From Symsagittifera roscoffensis (taxonomy: Eukaryota > Xenacoelomorpha > Acoela > Convolutidae), in contig NC_087071.1 in NCBI RefSeq assembly GCF_963678635.1, positions 43,449,095-43,513,094 on the forward strand: DNA of 64,000 nucleotides, given 5' to 3'. Under the pieces are notes generated by a model, which was given only the letters and a program-made list of their open reading frames with translations, had not been told where the DNA came from and made no database searches. The translations under genes and the position numbers were made by a program. Position 1 is the stretch's first letter. Each line of letters starts with the position of its first letter. Of this stretch, positions 42,425 to 52,891 are shown one piece after another.

Positions 42425-42520
42425 CACGGTGACTCCTTCTCGTTCGTTTTAGGTCAGCGTATGTACATCATAAGGTGATTTGGAACGAAAAACGAAAGAG
42501 AAGGAGTAATCGTGTCAATT
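42425..42520. repeat. Hairpin 1, best-preserved copy
   Basis: A stem of roughly 30 bp with a loop of about 25 bases (cgtatgtacatcataagg). The arms carry the recognisable pair gactccttctcgttcg and cgaaagagaaggagt. Similar in size to a microRNA precursor, but nothing else supports that. Confidence 0.6.
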
Positions 42521-42564
42521 TTATAAAAGAAAATGTTTGAAAATTCTACCGTAAAAATTCAGAA

Positions 42565-42665
42565 GAAAAACAAACGTGATTGTGGTAACTATGCCTGTTA
42601 TAACGTCGATAAATTGATGCAAAATTATAGCTGGCATAGATACCACGATTATACTTGTTTTACTT
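42565..42665. repeat. Hairpin 2, well-preserved copy
   Basis: The stem pairs gtgattgtggtaactatgcc with ggcatagataccacgatta around a loop near aacgtcgataaattgatgc. Orthologous copies at 39035-39115 and 43395-43505 keep the pairing although both arms changed, suggesting either recent copying or maintenance of the fold. Confidence 0.6.
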
Positions 42666-45330
42666 CTTAATTTCTACCGTAAAAATTTCAAACAGATTAA
42701 TTCAAAATTTCACACGATAACTTCTTTTCTTTCGTTTTTTGCTTCAGGTCATCCCTTGATAAACAAAAGGTGACCTAAAAAGAACGGGAAGGAGTCAGCG
42801 TGTTATTTTCTTGAAAATAATTGTTCGCATTCACAAAATTGAAGTTATTTGTTTCATAGAGTCCATTTGCATTTTCAATTTTTTTTATACTGGTTTTGTA
42901 TGAGAACAGAGGGGATTTTTCTCACTAACTTTCGACTGACCGAAAATTGGCGTCGAGTAAGCTCAAAGTTTCTCAAGCAGCAAAAGGAAATCATCTGTAT
43001 TTGAGGTGTCAGGTTTAAGCTTTCACAGTTCGGCAACATGACACGATTAAATCCATTTATATAGAAATTGGTTTACTTCTCTTTTAGCGCTCTCCAATGA
43101 AATTATTGATTATGCCTATTTTTGCAACCAACCTGTGCACGCTTATCCTGTAACTTCAAGTACAGATGATTGCTTTTGCTATTTGAAAACAATTGATTTC
43201 ACGCGTCCACAGTTTTAAGCAACGTCAAAAAATGGTGAGAAAAATGCACTCTGTTCTCACACAAAAAAAAATAAAAAAATTTTTTATAAGGCAAATTAAT
43301 TCCTTGAAATGAATATAATCAAGGTAGGGAAGGCAAACAAAGTGTCATCGGGTTAAACTTCTAAAATAAAATTTGTGAAAATAATCGTAAAAATTCAGAA
43401 AAAAACAAGTATGATCGTGGTATTTTTGCCTGATACAACTTTGATACATTGATGCAAAGTTTAAACTGGTGAATATACCACGATCGTTTTAGTTTTTCTT
43501 CTTAATTTTCACGGTATGATGAAGTACAGGTGGCAAAAAAGGAACGAGATGGAGTCACCGTGTTGATATTTAGAAATAAATTGTTCGCGTTCACAACGTT
43601 GGTGTTATTCGTTTCATAGAATTCTTTTGCAATGTCAAAAATTTTTATGCGGTTTTGTATAAGAACATAGTGCTTTTTTCGCTTTAACTTTCAGCCTGGC
43701 TGAAAGTTAGCGACGAGTGAAACCAAACCAAATGTTTTCCAGCAGCAAAAGACAACCAGGTATATTTTTTTTGCAGTTTGGCAGCAAAACTAGTTATAAT
43801 CAACACTTAAATTAGAGAGCGCTAAAAGAGCAGTAAATCAGTTTCTATGTAAGTGAAAAGTTAACAGCATCTTGATATCTGATCGCGTGACATCGTGCGA
43901 TATCCACTCATATTCTTTTTTTTTATCCGAAAAGTGGTAAATGTGTTCTCTATAAAGTGAGAAGTCATTTCTGCAAAACTTAACACTCATCCTTTCAAAA
44001 AAAGTACTGCATCATGGCCTAACTAGTCTGAAGATTCTTTTTTATCATGTCCCATTTGATGTTTAATGAGAGCAATATCAGACTTTTTCTGCACTTCCTC
44101 AAAAATTCATATTATTTTGCCTGCTCTGCTTTCAATCTCCCTACTATCCACTAACATTGAACCTATTTTTATGTCTTTAATCTGAAACTTCCCAACCTGG
44201 CGTCAGTTGCTCGAATCATTGTTACCTCACTCATGTAATGCCGTTTCGGATTTTAGATGGACTGTAAACGCTTTTTTCAGCTCAAGTTTTTTATATCATC
44301 GTGATTCATCATCAAGTTCTCATTTTGCTCACTAAAACTCTCAATCTTCTTTTCTACCTCTTCGCAAATTAACAAGTCTTAATCACCCTGAACACTTAAG
44401 AATTATTTTATTTTATATCAATACTTAATTTTCAAGATTTTAATTCAATTCAAAGATAAACGGTCTCGTTTGCTTTTCAATACATGATATTTTTTCCAAA
44501 AATTACCTTAGCTCTCCTCCGGTAAGTTCTAAAAAAGACAGTATTTTTTCTGAGTTTTTTGATACATAGAAAAAATCACTCTTTGAAACTTTTTTCTTGA
44601 AAAAATAAATTCTTGATTAAACTCAAATATTCTTACACACCTAAAACAATAGACTCCGTTTTCAACAGTTTCGCTGAAAGTCTCGTCCAGCTTAATTAAT
44701 AAAACCTGACCTTTATCACAGTGCAATTTCCGCCTGAAACCATAACTGAGTCACCATCGACTCTAGCGGCTGAATTGTCGAAGTTAAAAAAAGTTTCTTT
44801 TCATTAAAACTTCTCCCACGCTTTTTTCTCAAAGTCTTTATTACAATCCCTAGCTATGTGTCTTGATTCTAATCATCTGAAACATTTCATAGGATATCTA
44901 TCACTGGATGACTGTTTAATTTTATTCAATATTTTAAATCCTTCCATTTAACTCTTCAGCTCCAGCGATATGATAGACTACACTATCATTTGCTTTTATT
45001 CTTATCAAGGTTTGATCTGAAAATAAATGCTTCAGTCTCTTTCTGTCCGAGCTTTTATGCTTTTTGCACAAAAATCGCAAGTCCTAATTCCCTTGCCTTT
45101 TATGGGTCTTGAAAACAAAACAGATTTTTTCTCTTGGATCAACTCATACCATCATTGGATCAATTCATATCAAACAAGCAATTCTTTTACATCTAAAAAT
45201 TCTATCCTTTTTCTTTAAGATGCCTCTCTCTTTTCTAGAGTTTTATTACTACTAACAAACTTTGTGAAAAAACTATTATCTATGACTTGGACTTTTTTAA
45301 ACTAAGCGGTATTGCTCTGGACAAGTACAT

Positions 45331-45533
45331 TATGCTCCACGTAATTTTCAATGACAAACTTTCATTCTATATCAAATCAGCAAACATATTGAAGTACATA
45401 ATATACGTGAGCATGTATCTCATAACGTAATTTTATGCTCCACGTAATTTTCAATGACAAACTTTCATTCTATATCAAATCAGCAAACATATTGAAGTAC
45501 ATAATATACGTGAGCATGTATCTCATAACGTAA
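45331..45533. repeat. 103-bp tandem duplication
   Basis: tatgctccacgtaatttt to atgtatctcataacgtaa is present twice head to tail without a difference (45331-45433 and 45434-45533). Absent from copy A, so it arose after the unit duplication. Confidence 0.9.
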
Positions 45534-45779
45534 GCCTGAAATGAATGATAAAGTTACTTCACAGACTTGATAAAAAATTTTATACTTATTAGCAAAATAG
45601 AAATTTTGGAGTGTTTTTCTGGGGAACTTGTATTCTTTAAATCAGATACGATTTCAGATCTGGCAGGGACGGATTACGATCTCCCCTAAGCAAAAACCGA
45701 GTGTCTGCAAATTTAAAAAACACCTCATCAATTGAGTTTATCAAACTGACCAATTTGTCAATTTCTATCTATCATTATT

Positions 45780-45930
45780 TCTTTCTCTCTCTCTCTCTCT
45801 CTCGTTCTCTGTCTCTGTCTCCCTCTCTCTCTATCTCTATCTCTCACTCTCTCTCTCTCTCTCTCTGTGTCTCTTTATCTCTCTCTCTCTATCTCTCGCT
45901 CTCTCTGTATTTCTTTCTCTCGTGTGCTTT
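45780..45930. repeat. Long impure (CT)n/(TCTG)n microsatellite
   Basis: About 150 bp of tctctctc interrupted by tctgtct, tatct and cgttct. It generates spurious Ser/Leu-rich frames on the plus strand and Arg/Glu-rich ones on the minus strand. Confidence 0.95.
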
Positions 45931-46244
45931 TTGCAGCTTTCCTTGTGACTCCAGACTTCACTGATGCTGAATTGTCTCAAGCTCCTGTCTCATTGACTCT
46001 TCGTTTAGCTCTGTCGTCTATCTTCCGGTTCACTATCTTCTTTATGACTTTTTCCTCGATTGGCTTCCGTTTGATTTAATCTTTGTCAACATCTTACAGC
46101 TTGCTCTCATATAAATGGGTTTTGGGCCCGGCTGAAAAAATCCCTAAACACGTCACAAAAAATACAACATGATAGATTTTGCTCCTAAACACAAATCAAT
46201 TATGGCATATTAGATTCCTTGAACCAATTTGGATCGATTTCTAA

Positions 46245-46515
46245 AATGGATTAGGTCTCGCCTACGCGTTAATAGCGCGAAACATATCGTGGATTAATTG
46301 TCTCAAATTGGCTAAAATGGCAATCTTTAAACCCCCAAAACGTTACGAAAACTGATCACACGCAAAATATCTTTTCAAACTTAAGTTCAGGGCAACAATA
46401 GCTTTTGAATGATACTATAAAAAATCCGTTAAAAATGGCTTGTTCAAGAGTCGAAATTTGTCCGAAGAAAAAACCCAACCCGATCACAAGTTTTGCGTAA
46501 CTTTCGTTACAAAAT
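46245..46515. repeat. Diverged direct repeat, right copy
   Basis: Counterpart of 36815-37085 (tagcgcgaaacat, gctaaaatggcaatctttaa, gaagaaaaaac). Confidence 0.65.
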
Positions 46516-47845
46516 ATTTTCCGCCGATAAGTATGGGGTGTTATGCTTACACATAATTGGAATATATCTATTGGTGGCGCTTAGCTGTTATCAGAACGTA
46601 TGAATTTGATTCCTAGAAAGAAGCGTCAGTTTTCTAGACTTATCAAAGTTACTAGTGCAGTAGTACCATAAGTCCAACAACAAAACTGGTTAATCTGACT
46701 GGGCAAATTTCAGGAAAGACTAATTGATTTGTATTTCAGTAGAAACAAAATTTTACAAACCTTTTTTATTAATTGTGAGATCATGTTAACTCGAGCCTTT
46801 GTTCCCGCTATAAATGACTCTGAAAAACTGAGAGATGCGAAGTTACGACTAAAGAAGCGATATGAGACAACGCTTTAAAATCTCAAAGGCTCTCTAACCC
46901 ATATAGAAGCAAGAAACAATACTGCTAATTTATTAGGGCAAAACCCCGAACGTTCCGACAGCTCTTCAATTGGTCTTGAAATATTTTTTAGTGAATGAAT
47001 TATTGAAATATCGTTTTACCCGGGTTGACCAAATGGACAAAACTCATACGTCGCACCATGCTTGGTTCCATGGAAGCCATGAAAAATTGCCGACGTACTT
47101 TCATGTTAAAATAACACATTTTCCATGCATTTTCCACGTACCATTGCACTTTCTTTTTATTATGGGAACTTCAAATTCGACAATTTTGATAAGTTTACCA
47201 GTGCTGTAGAGAATTGATATGTCACCATAGATGCTTGCAGGTTGCAATGTTTTCTATGGTATCATGCATGGAGCGACGTCAGGATATCATGGAAACATTT
47301 CTGGCGAGACTTACGTTTGGTCTGAAAAAAAAGGTTTTCGAATTTGAAACATAAAATCAATAATTATAATTCGTTTTTCCTATTCTGTCAATCCAATGGT
47401 TACGTTAGATAGCTGCAGCAAATTGGGCATGCTTGTTTTTATTTTAATTATTAATTGTCCCCTAGTTTTGCATTAGATGACAGGTTTTTGGAGAAAAAAA
47501 AAACGTTTTTTTTTTTCGTTTTTCTTTTGTTTTCAATTTATTGATTTTTTTCTATCAGGTTTCTCAGCACTCTTGAATTAATCGACAGTTTCGTTAAAAA
47601 GATACTGCGTTAAAACTTTTGTTTAATTGTTGATTTTTTTCTAATTTGGAATTTTTTCTTTAGAAAATTAGTTATTATACTTAGCACCATATGTGTTCTG
47701 ACGTATGATTTAAGTGGTGATTAAAAAACAGAAAACATGAAAAAGCATGTCGTGTACAAACGAAAACAAGTTTTGTGAAAAATGTCTTCCATAAAGAGCA
47801 CCGTATATGCTGCGATGTACCGTTGGCATGGTGAAATTTTTTCTT
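46516..47845. other. AT-rich non-coding stretch
   Basis: No gene supported. The 79-codon frame at 46970-47209 lacks any recognisable feature. Poly-T runs and isolated similarity to 36500-36720 (gttccga, aaagccc/aaaccccgaacgttcc) are all I see. Confidence 0.5.
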
Positions 47846-48097
47846 CGAGAGCCACTAAATAATTCCAATTCATTTTGCTGCCCTTGGATCAGAATTTTGA
47901 CAATTTACACAAAAATTAATCTTTTTTGCATAGATTTAAAAGTAGAAAAAAATTTTGAAACGATTTAGAAAATGGTCACTCATTGTCCAGAATGTAGGCC
48001 CTTCCCGATCCGAAAACTTTTTTTGGAAAATCTTTTCATGCTACAAAAAAGTTAGTAACGGTCAGCTAAGGCAATTTTAGGCTGTTTTGAGCGACAA
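47846..48097. repeat. Higher-order repeat spacer module 1
   Basis: Begins gagccactaaataattcc. It shares blocks with 49664-49900 and 50728-50874 (gatcagaattttgacaattt, ttaatcttttttgcatag type sequences), each time directly next to a 29-bp array. Confidence 0.8.
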
Positions 48098-49519
48098 GGA
48101 AGGGGTCATGACTTTTCGACCGTACTCGGAGGGTCTTGATTTTTAGACCTTCCCCGAGGGATCGTGATGTTTCTACCGTACCCAGAGGTTCTAGAATTTT
48201 AGACCGTACCCGGAGAGGTCCTATTTTTTTAGCACTACCCGGAGAGGTCTTGATTTATCGACAGTATCCCAGGCGGTCTTTATTTTTGGACAATGTCCAA
48301 AAGGTTTTGAATTTCCGACGGTATACGGAGAGGTCTTGACTTTTTGACCGTAACCGAAAGAGTCTTGATTTTTTGACCAAATCCGGATGGTCTCGATTAT
48401 TAGACCTTACCCCGATGCGTCATACTTGTTTGACCGTACCAGGAGGTTTTTGTTTTTCCGGCTGTGCCCTGAGGGGTCTTGATTTTTTGACCGTGCCCGG
48501 CGGGTTCTTCAGTTTTCGTCTGTAACCGAAAAGGTGTCGAATTTCTGACCGTGTCCGGAGGGGTCTTGGTTTTTCGACCTTAACTGGATAGGTCTTTATT
48601 TTTTACTGCACCCCTCGATTTTTAGACTGTACACGGAGGGGTTTCAATTTTTTGACCATTCCCGCAGGGGTTTTGGTTGGTCAACTTTGTCGACTGTACC
48701 CGCAGGGTTCTTGATTTTCTGACCGCATCTGGAGGTGTCTTGATATTTTGACGGTGTTCGGAGGGGTCTTGATTTTTCGACCGTACCCGGAGGGGTCCTA
48801 ATTTTTGACCGTACCAGGAGGATTCATGTTTTTCCGGCTCTACCCTGAGGGGTCTTGTTTTTTTGACCGTGTCCAAAGGAGTCTCGATTTTCCGATCATA
48901 TCCGGAGGGGTCTTGACTTTTTTGTTCTTGATTTCTCGATCGTACCCGTCGGGGTCCTTTTTCTGACCGCAGCCGAAAGGGTCTGGATTTGGATTTGGAA
49001 AGGTCTGGATTTGACCGTACCCGAAAAGGTCTCGATTTTCTGACCGTGCCCGGAGGGGTCTCGATTTTCCGACAAAATTCGGAGGGCTCTTGACTTTTCG
49101 AAATTACCAGGAGGGTTTTGAGTTTTTGACCGTACTCAAAAATGTCTCGATTTTCCGACCGTGCCCGGAGGGCTTTCGATTTTTCGACTGTACCTGGAGG
49201 GGTATTTAATTTTCGTCTGCACCCGGAGGGTCTCGATTCTTAGACCATACCCGGAGCGGTTTCATTTTTTGACCGTATTCTGAGGGGTCTTGATTTGTCA
49301 AGTGTATCGACTGTACCCGCAGTGGTCTTGATTTTATAACCGTATCCGGAGGGGTCTTGATATGTCGAATGAGTCGAGTGTACCCGCAGGGGTCTTGTTT
49401 TTTTGAACATGTCCGAAGGGGTCTGGATTTTTTGACAATACCCGGAGGGTTCTTGATTTCTCGATCATACCTGTGGGGGTCTTGATTTTCTGACTGCAGC
49501 TGAACGGGTCTTGGCTTTT
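48098..49519. repeat. 29-bp minisatellite array 1, about 49 copies
   Basis: Head-to-tail degenerate copies of gaccgtacccggaggggtct then tgatttttc (28-31 bp each). Because 29 is not a multiple of three, the minus-strand translation cycles through three related peptides (for example RVRSKNQDPS, GYGQKIKTPP and GTVKKSRPL) with few stops. This explains the spurious frames here. Copies are diverged by about a quarter of positions, so the array is not recent. GC-richer than its surroundings. Confidence 0.95.
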
Positions 49520-50040
49520 ATCATTCAGCTTTGAAGCTTCTCAAAACTAATTTTCAAAAAATGAACGACCTCGTAATTTTGTGAGTACCGAAGAAAGGCC
49601 TGTCCTACAACTTTTATTTGATGGATTCGAATGGACTTAAATTCTTTCTGAAACTCGAGAGTCACTAAATAATTCCGTTTCATGTTTGATGCTCTTAGAT
49701 CGGAATTTTTACGAGGATTGATCTTCTTTTAATAGAATTTACAGTGGAAAAATTTTTAAAAACATTTTGCCAAAGGAGCCTGTTTTGAAAGAAGACATTT
49801 CTCGACCCAGAAAAAGATTTTTTTTATTAACAGTCAACTAAGGTACTTTTACGCAGTTTTGAACGACCAGAAAGCGTCATGGAACTTGGAAAAAAATCCC
49901 TGAGCCGAAAAACAAACCTACCATAAATTAGACTCCTCTCAGTCAGCAGAAAACGCAAGCAGCTGAAATTGGATCCAGAGGGGTCTTTTGGAAAAAAAAA
50001 ACCTTCCCTTTTAGGTTACTTTGAAAAATAAGAGCACTAG
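49520..50040. repeat. Higher-order repeat spacer module 2
   Basis: About 520 bp: the part from about 49590 (gtaccgaagaaaggcctg) to 49890 aligns with modules 1 and 3. The last 150 bp before array 2 show no clear counterpart. Confidence 0.75.
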
Positions 50041-50590
50041 GACCGTACCCGGAGGGGTCTTGTTAGCAGTTCGACCATATCTGGAGTGGTCTTGACTTTT
50101 CGATAGTAGCTGGAAGGGTCTTGATTTGTCGATCGTAGCCGAATAGGTCTTGATATTTTGACGGTACTTGAAGCGGTCGTTTTTTTCGACCGTAACCGAA
50201 GGTTCTTGATTTTCCGACCGCAGCCGAAAGGGCCTTGCTTTTTCTACCAGAGCCGAGAGTGTCCTGACTTTTTGAACGTACCTAAAAGGGTCTTGATTTT
50301 GTGATCATACCCGAGATGTCTTGGTTTTGTGACCATACCCGAGGGGTCTTGGTTTTCCGACCGGACACGGAAGGGTCTTGACTTTTCCTATGTATCCGGA
50401 AGAGTCTTGAGTTTTTGACCGTACCCGTAGGGGTCTCGATTTTACGACAGTAACCGGAGGGTCTGGATTTTTGACCGTGAATGAGAAGGTTTTGATTTTC
50501 GACCCTATTCGGAGGTTTTTTATTCTTCGACCATCCCCGGAGCTGTCTTAATTTTTTGACGTACCCGAAGAAGTATTTGATTTTTTGGGA
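50041..50590. repeat. 29-bp minisatellite array 2, about 19 copies
   Basis: Same consensus as array 1 (gaccgtacccggaggggtct). The 114-codon minus frame at 50282-50626 is a product of the repeat and not a gene. Confidence 0.95.
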
Positions 50591-50874
50591 AAAACTCTTT
50601 CGAAGGACAAAAATTGTCTCATTCACATATGAGAAACACTAAAAATTTTCAAGTTTTGAATACCGAAGAAAGAATGATCATACAATTTTTATAGAACGGA
50701 TTCAAAGGGACTCAAGCTCCTCCTACTACCCGTGAGCCACTAAATGTTTCCGTTATATGTTTCATGCTCTTAGATCAGAAGTTTGACAATTTACAGAAGG
50801 ATTATTCTTTTTAGGAAACGATTTATTACTGGGAAAACTTTGAAAACTTTTAGGCAAAAGGAGCCGGTTTTGAA
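50591..50874. repeat. Higher-order repeat spacer module 3, truncated
   Basis: Aligns with module 2 (ataccgaagaaaga, gccactaaatg, ggcaaaaggagcc.gttttgaa) and then stops abruptly at gttttgaa|tgttgag, where the retrovirus-like element begins. Confidence 0.8.
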
Positions 50875-52889
50875 TGTTGAGTTTAGGTGGTACTGGTTAA
50901 CTCATAGAGTAAATTCGGATAGGGTACACCATCTGCTCGTCACGCTATCTTATTTTCGGGCGGATAGATTCGTGCAACTTCCTAGTCTAATACCGATCCT
51001 AATCTTACTCTTATATCTACTAGTCTCAGGGTGTTTAACTAGTCTCTGCTAGGCTCAATAGATCTAGAGTATACTAGCTTATTTTGACTGCTGAAGTTCT
51101 CTTGGAGAGGCAACTAATTTCTAAGTTAAATTCAAATCTCTCTGGTGCTGAAATTACAAGTAATTTCACCACTTACAAATAAGTGGGTTGTTAGTTAGAT
51201 GGATTATGATTGGTTAATATTAAATATTTTACAGTGGTAAAATATCCAATTTATCCAATTATAAAATGTAGTTTAGATCAGGTTCCACCCATCCGGGTTT
51301 TACAGAGTTTTTTAGAATTATCTTTCTGCAACTTGAAGGATGGATGATGAACGTTGGTATTTGGTGAACATCGTATTCTTGTCCGGTTCCTCTTGGATAA
51401 GGAAGTTCCAGGACGCTGGACTTATGGACATGAAATTATTATGTCGTCATTCGACAAAGACTGTGATCCCCAGTGAAATCAATCCGATTCCAAGATGGTT
51501 TGCTATGACGGGTTTTTCTGTATTATGTAGAGAACTTGTTTTGTGTGTAACCTCGTCTGGGAATGGCGTGAAGATCGTGTGTGGAAGGGATGCCTTGTAA
51601 CTCGGATCTGTACGTATACTTGAACATCGAGGTGGTCATTGGTCTAGTTCAATGAAGTCCTTTTCTGCGAAATCAAGTCGTACTCTAAATCCTTTGAGTT
51701 GTGATTGTGGACGGCATGTCGGTTGTGCTTAGCCATTCTTTTGTTCGAGTGTGATGGGATCATCTAGTCTTTGGATGTTCGTCTTTGTTGTTGTGTATTG
51801 ATCTATATACTGCAAAGTATGATTTACATTTTATAAAATTATGTTAATTCAATTTTTTAATCATGATTATAGTTAGTCATTTTCACAAAAGCGTTTTGTT
51901 TTAGTTTGGTTATTTTGAAGAGTTACTCACCCTTGAGTACCTCTTATTGAAAATAGAAGTGTGGTCACAAAGCGTGGATGTAGAGCGGTGGGTTAGGCCG
52001 GCTATAGTGCATGCTCAGGACGTCCTCTCTGATGGGTTAGGCCAGGAGTGGGAGTATGATTTCATGCTGTTTCTTTGAGAGGTCCTGTTATGTGATAACG
52101 TTTTATGTTGGGTTTATGTTGTTCTTTCTTATGTTAGTTTGGTTGTGTCCTTTTTTCAAAAATCAAATTGTTTTTGGTATGGGTTTGTCTTGCGACTTTT
52201 TTGTGTTTTATTATTTCTTTCTTAGACTTTATAATAAACTTCAAAAGAATAAATTATCCAGTTTTAAACTGGGTTAATCCGGTTTGGGTACCGTTGGTTT
52301 TCTTTTCTTAGTCAAGCTGTTATTTTATGATTTGTGGTGTTTAGTAAGCTGCGTTGGTTAGTTTGGTTTAGTATATAATTCCTTTCCAACCGGGTTAAAG
52401 GAAAGTTTGAAACTTGTTATCGTGTGTTAGAGTTGTTGAGTATGAAAACTTGAAACTTAAAATCATTATTTAAACAATTCTTTGTGGTCGAGCTGTGCGA
52501 GTTTGGATAGAATTTTTGTGCGAGTGAATGAAAATGTTTGAAAAGGTTAGTACTGCTTTCTCTTTTTATCAATTTATTGCATAGAATTTGAATTTTACTG
52601 TGTTTGGGGGAGTTTTAAAATTATAAATTTTTGTCGTAATTAAGTTTACTGCTTCATGGGGAAATAATTTATAGATAAAACTACTACATTTGGTATGAAT
52701 TTTATTACATTATTTAGTGCAAGAAATTAACGAATTTTAAGAGAATTTAACAAGTTTGTATTTTTATTTTTCTTTTCATTTTGTAGGTGAATGTGGTGTG
52801 AAGACTAGAAATATAAATCAAACATTGATAAAAAATGGTTAGTACTAATTTAATTTTATTAGTGAAGAGGATTTTAAATTATACTTAGC
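50875..52889 (-). other. 3' terminal region, probably containing the LTR
   Basis: No recognised gene. The LTR should start at 50875 and its inner boundary would be marked by a purine tract on the minus strand. Candidates are the A/G-rich stretches complementary to about 52745-52775 and 52552-52565, but with one LTR visible the boundary cannot be fixed. The short frames on either strand (for example 51340-51600 plus) look accidental. Confidence 0.5.
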
Positions 52890-52891
52890 TG

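Larger units (their letters stand above)
41902..44078. repeat. Large foldback repeat B, internally duplicated
   Basis: The outer left arm starts gatattactctcaacaatca and the outer right arm ends at agcaatatcag in inverted form. Inside, the pattern arm, hairpins, inverted arm occurs twice, back to back, meeting near 43040. Hairpin 1 is at 42425-42520 and 42705-42800, with a weaker form at 43510-43565. Hairpin 2 is at 42565-42665 and 43395-43505. The stems of hairpin 1 (gactccttctcgttcgtttt against aaaacgaaagagaaggagt) are nearly perfect over more than 20 bp. Confidence 0.75.
44085..46075 (-). pseudogene. Decayed gag-like gene, copy B
   Basis: Same order as copy A: DDRAKRRVNETGA and DNSASVKS (about 46060-45930), a long impure Arg/Glu tract over the microsatellite, NSIDEVFFKFADTRFLLRG with NPSLPDLKS (about 45740-45660), one degraded knuckle (CFR then HIARDC, with a stop in place of the second Cys) near 44900-44840, and MLVDSREIESRAGKII near 44150. 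The C-terminal knuckle partner is lost. More degraded than copy A. Confidence 0.6.

Noticed and set aside
45701-45964. Ser/Leu-rich plus-strand protein
   Set aside because: Translation of a (CT)n microsatellite; the opposite strand carries the gag-like sense.
46970-47209. 79-codon plus frame
   Set aside because: No domain, splice signal or repeat support; composition is that of AT-rich background.
48136-48339. 67-codon plus frame in array 1
   Set aside because: Also repeat-derived (RRYTER/PRDRDVS type sequence cycling through the unit).
48098-50590. CRISPR-like array of 29-bp repeats
   Set aside because: The units abut without unique spacers and diverge gradually, which is a minisatellite. 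The context is an animal genome with transposons.
50282-50626. 114-codon basic protein on the minus strand
   Set aside because: It is a by-product of the 29-bp repeat, whose minus strand is nearly free of stops in every frame.
51340-51600. 86-codon plus frame in the presumed LTR region
   Set aside because: Lies antisense in the 3' terminal region of the retroelement and shows no recognisable feature.
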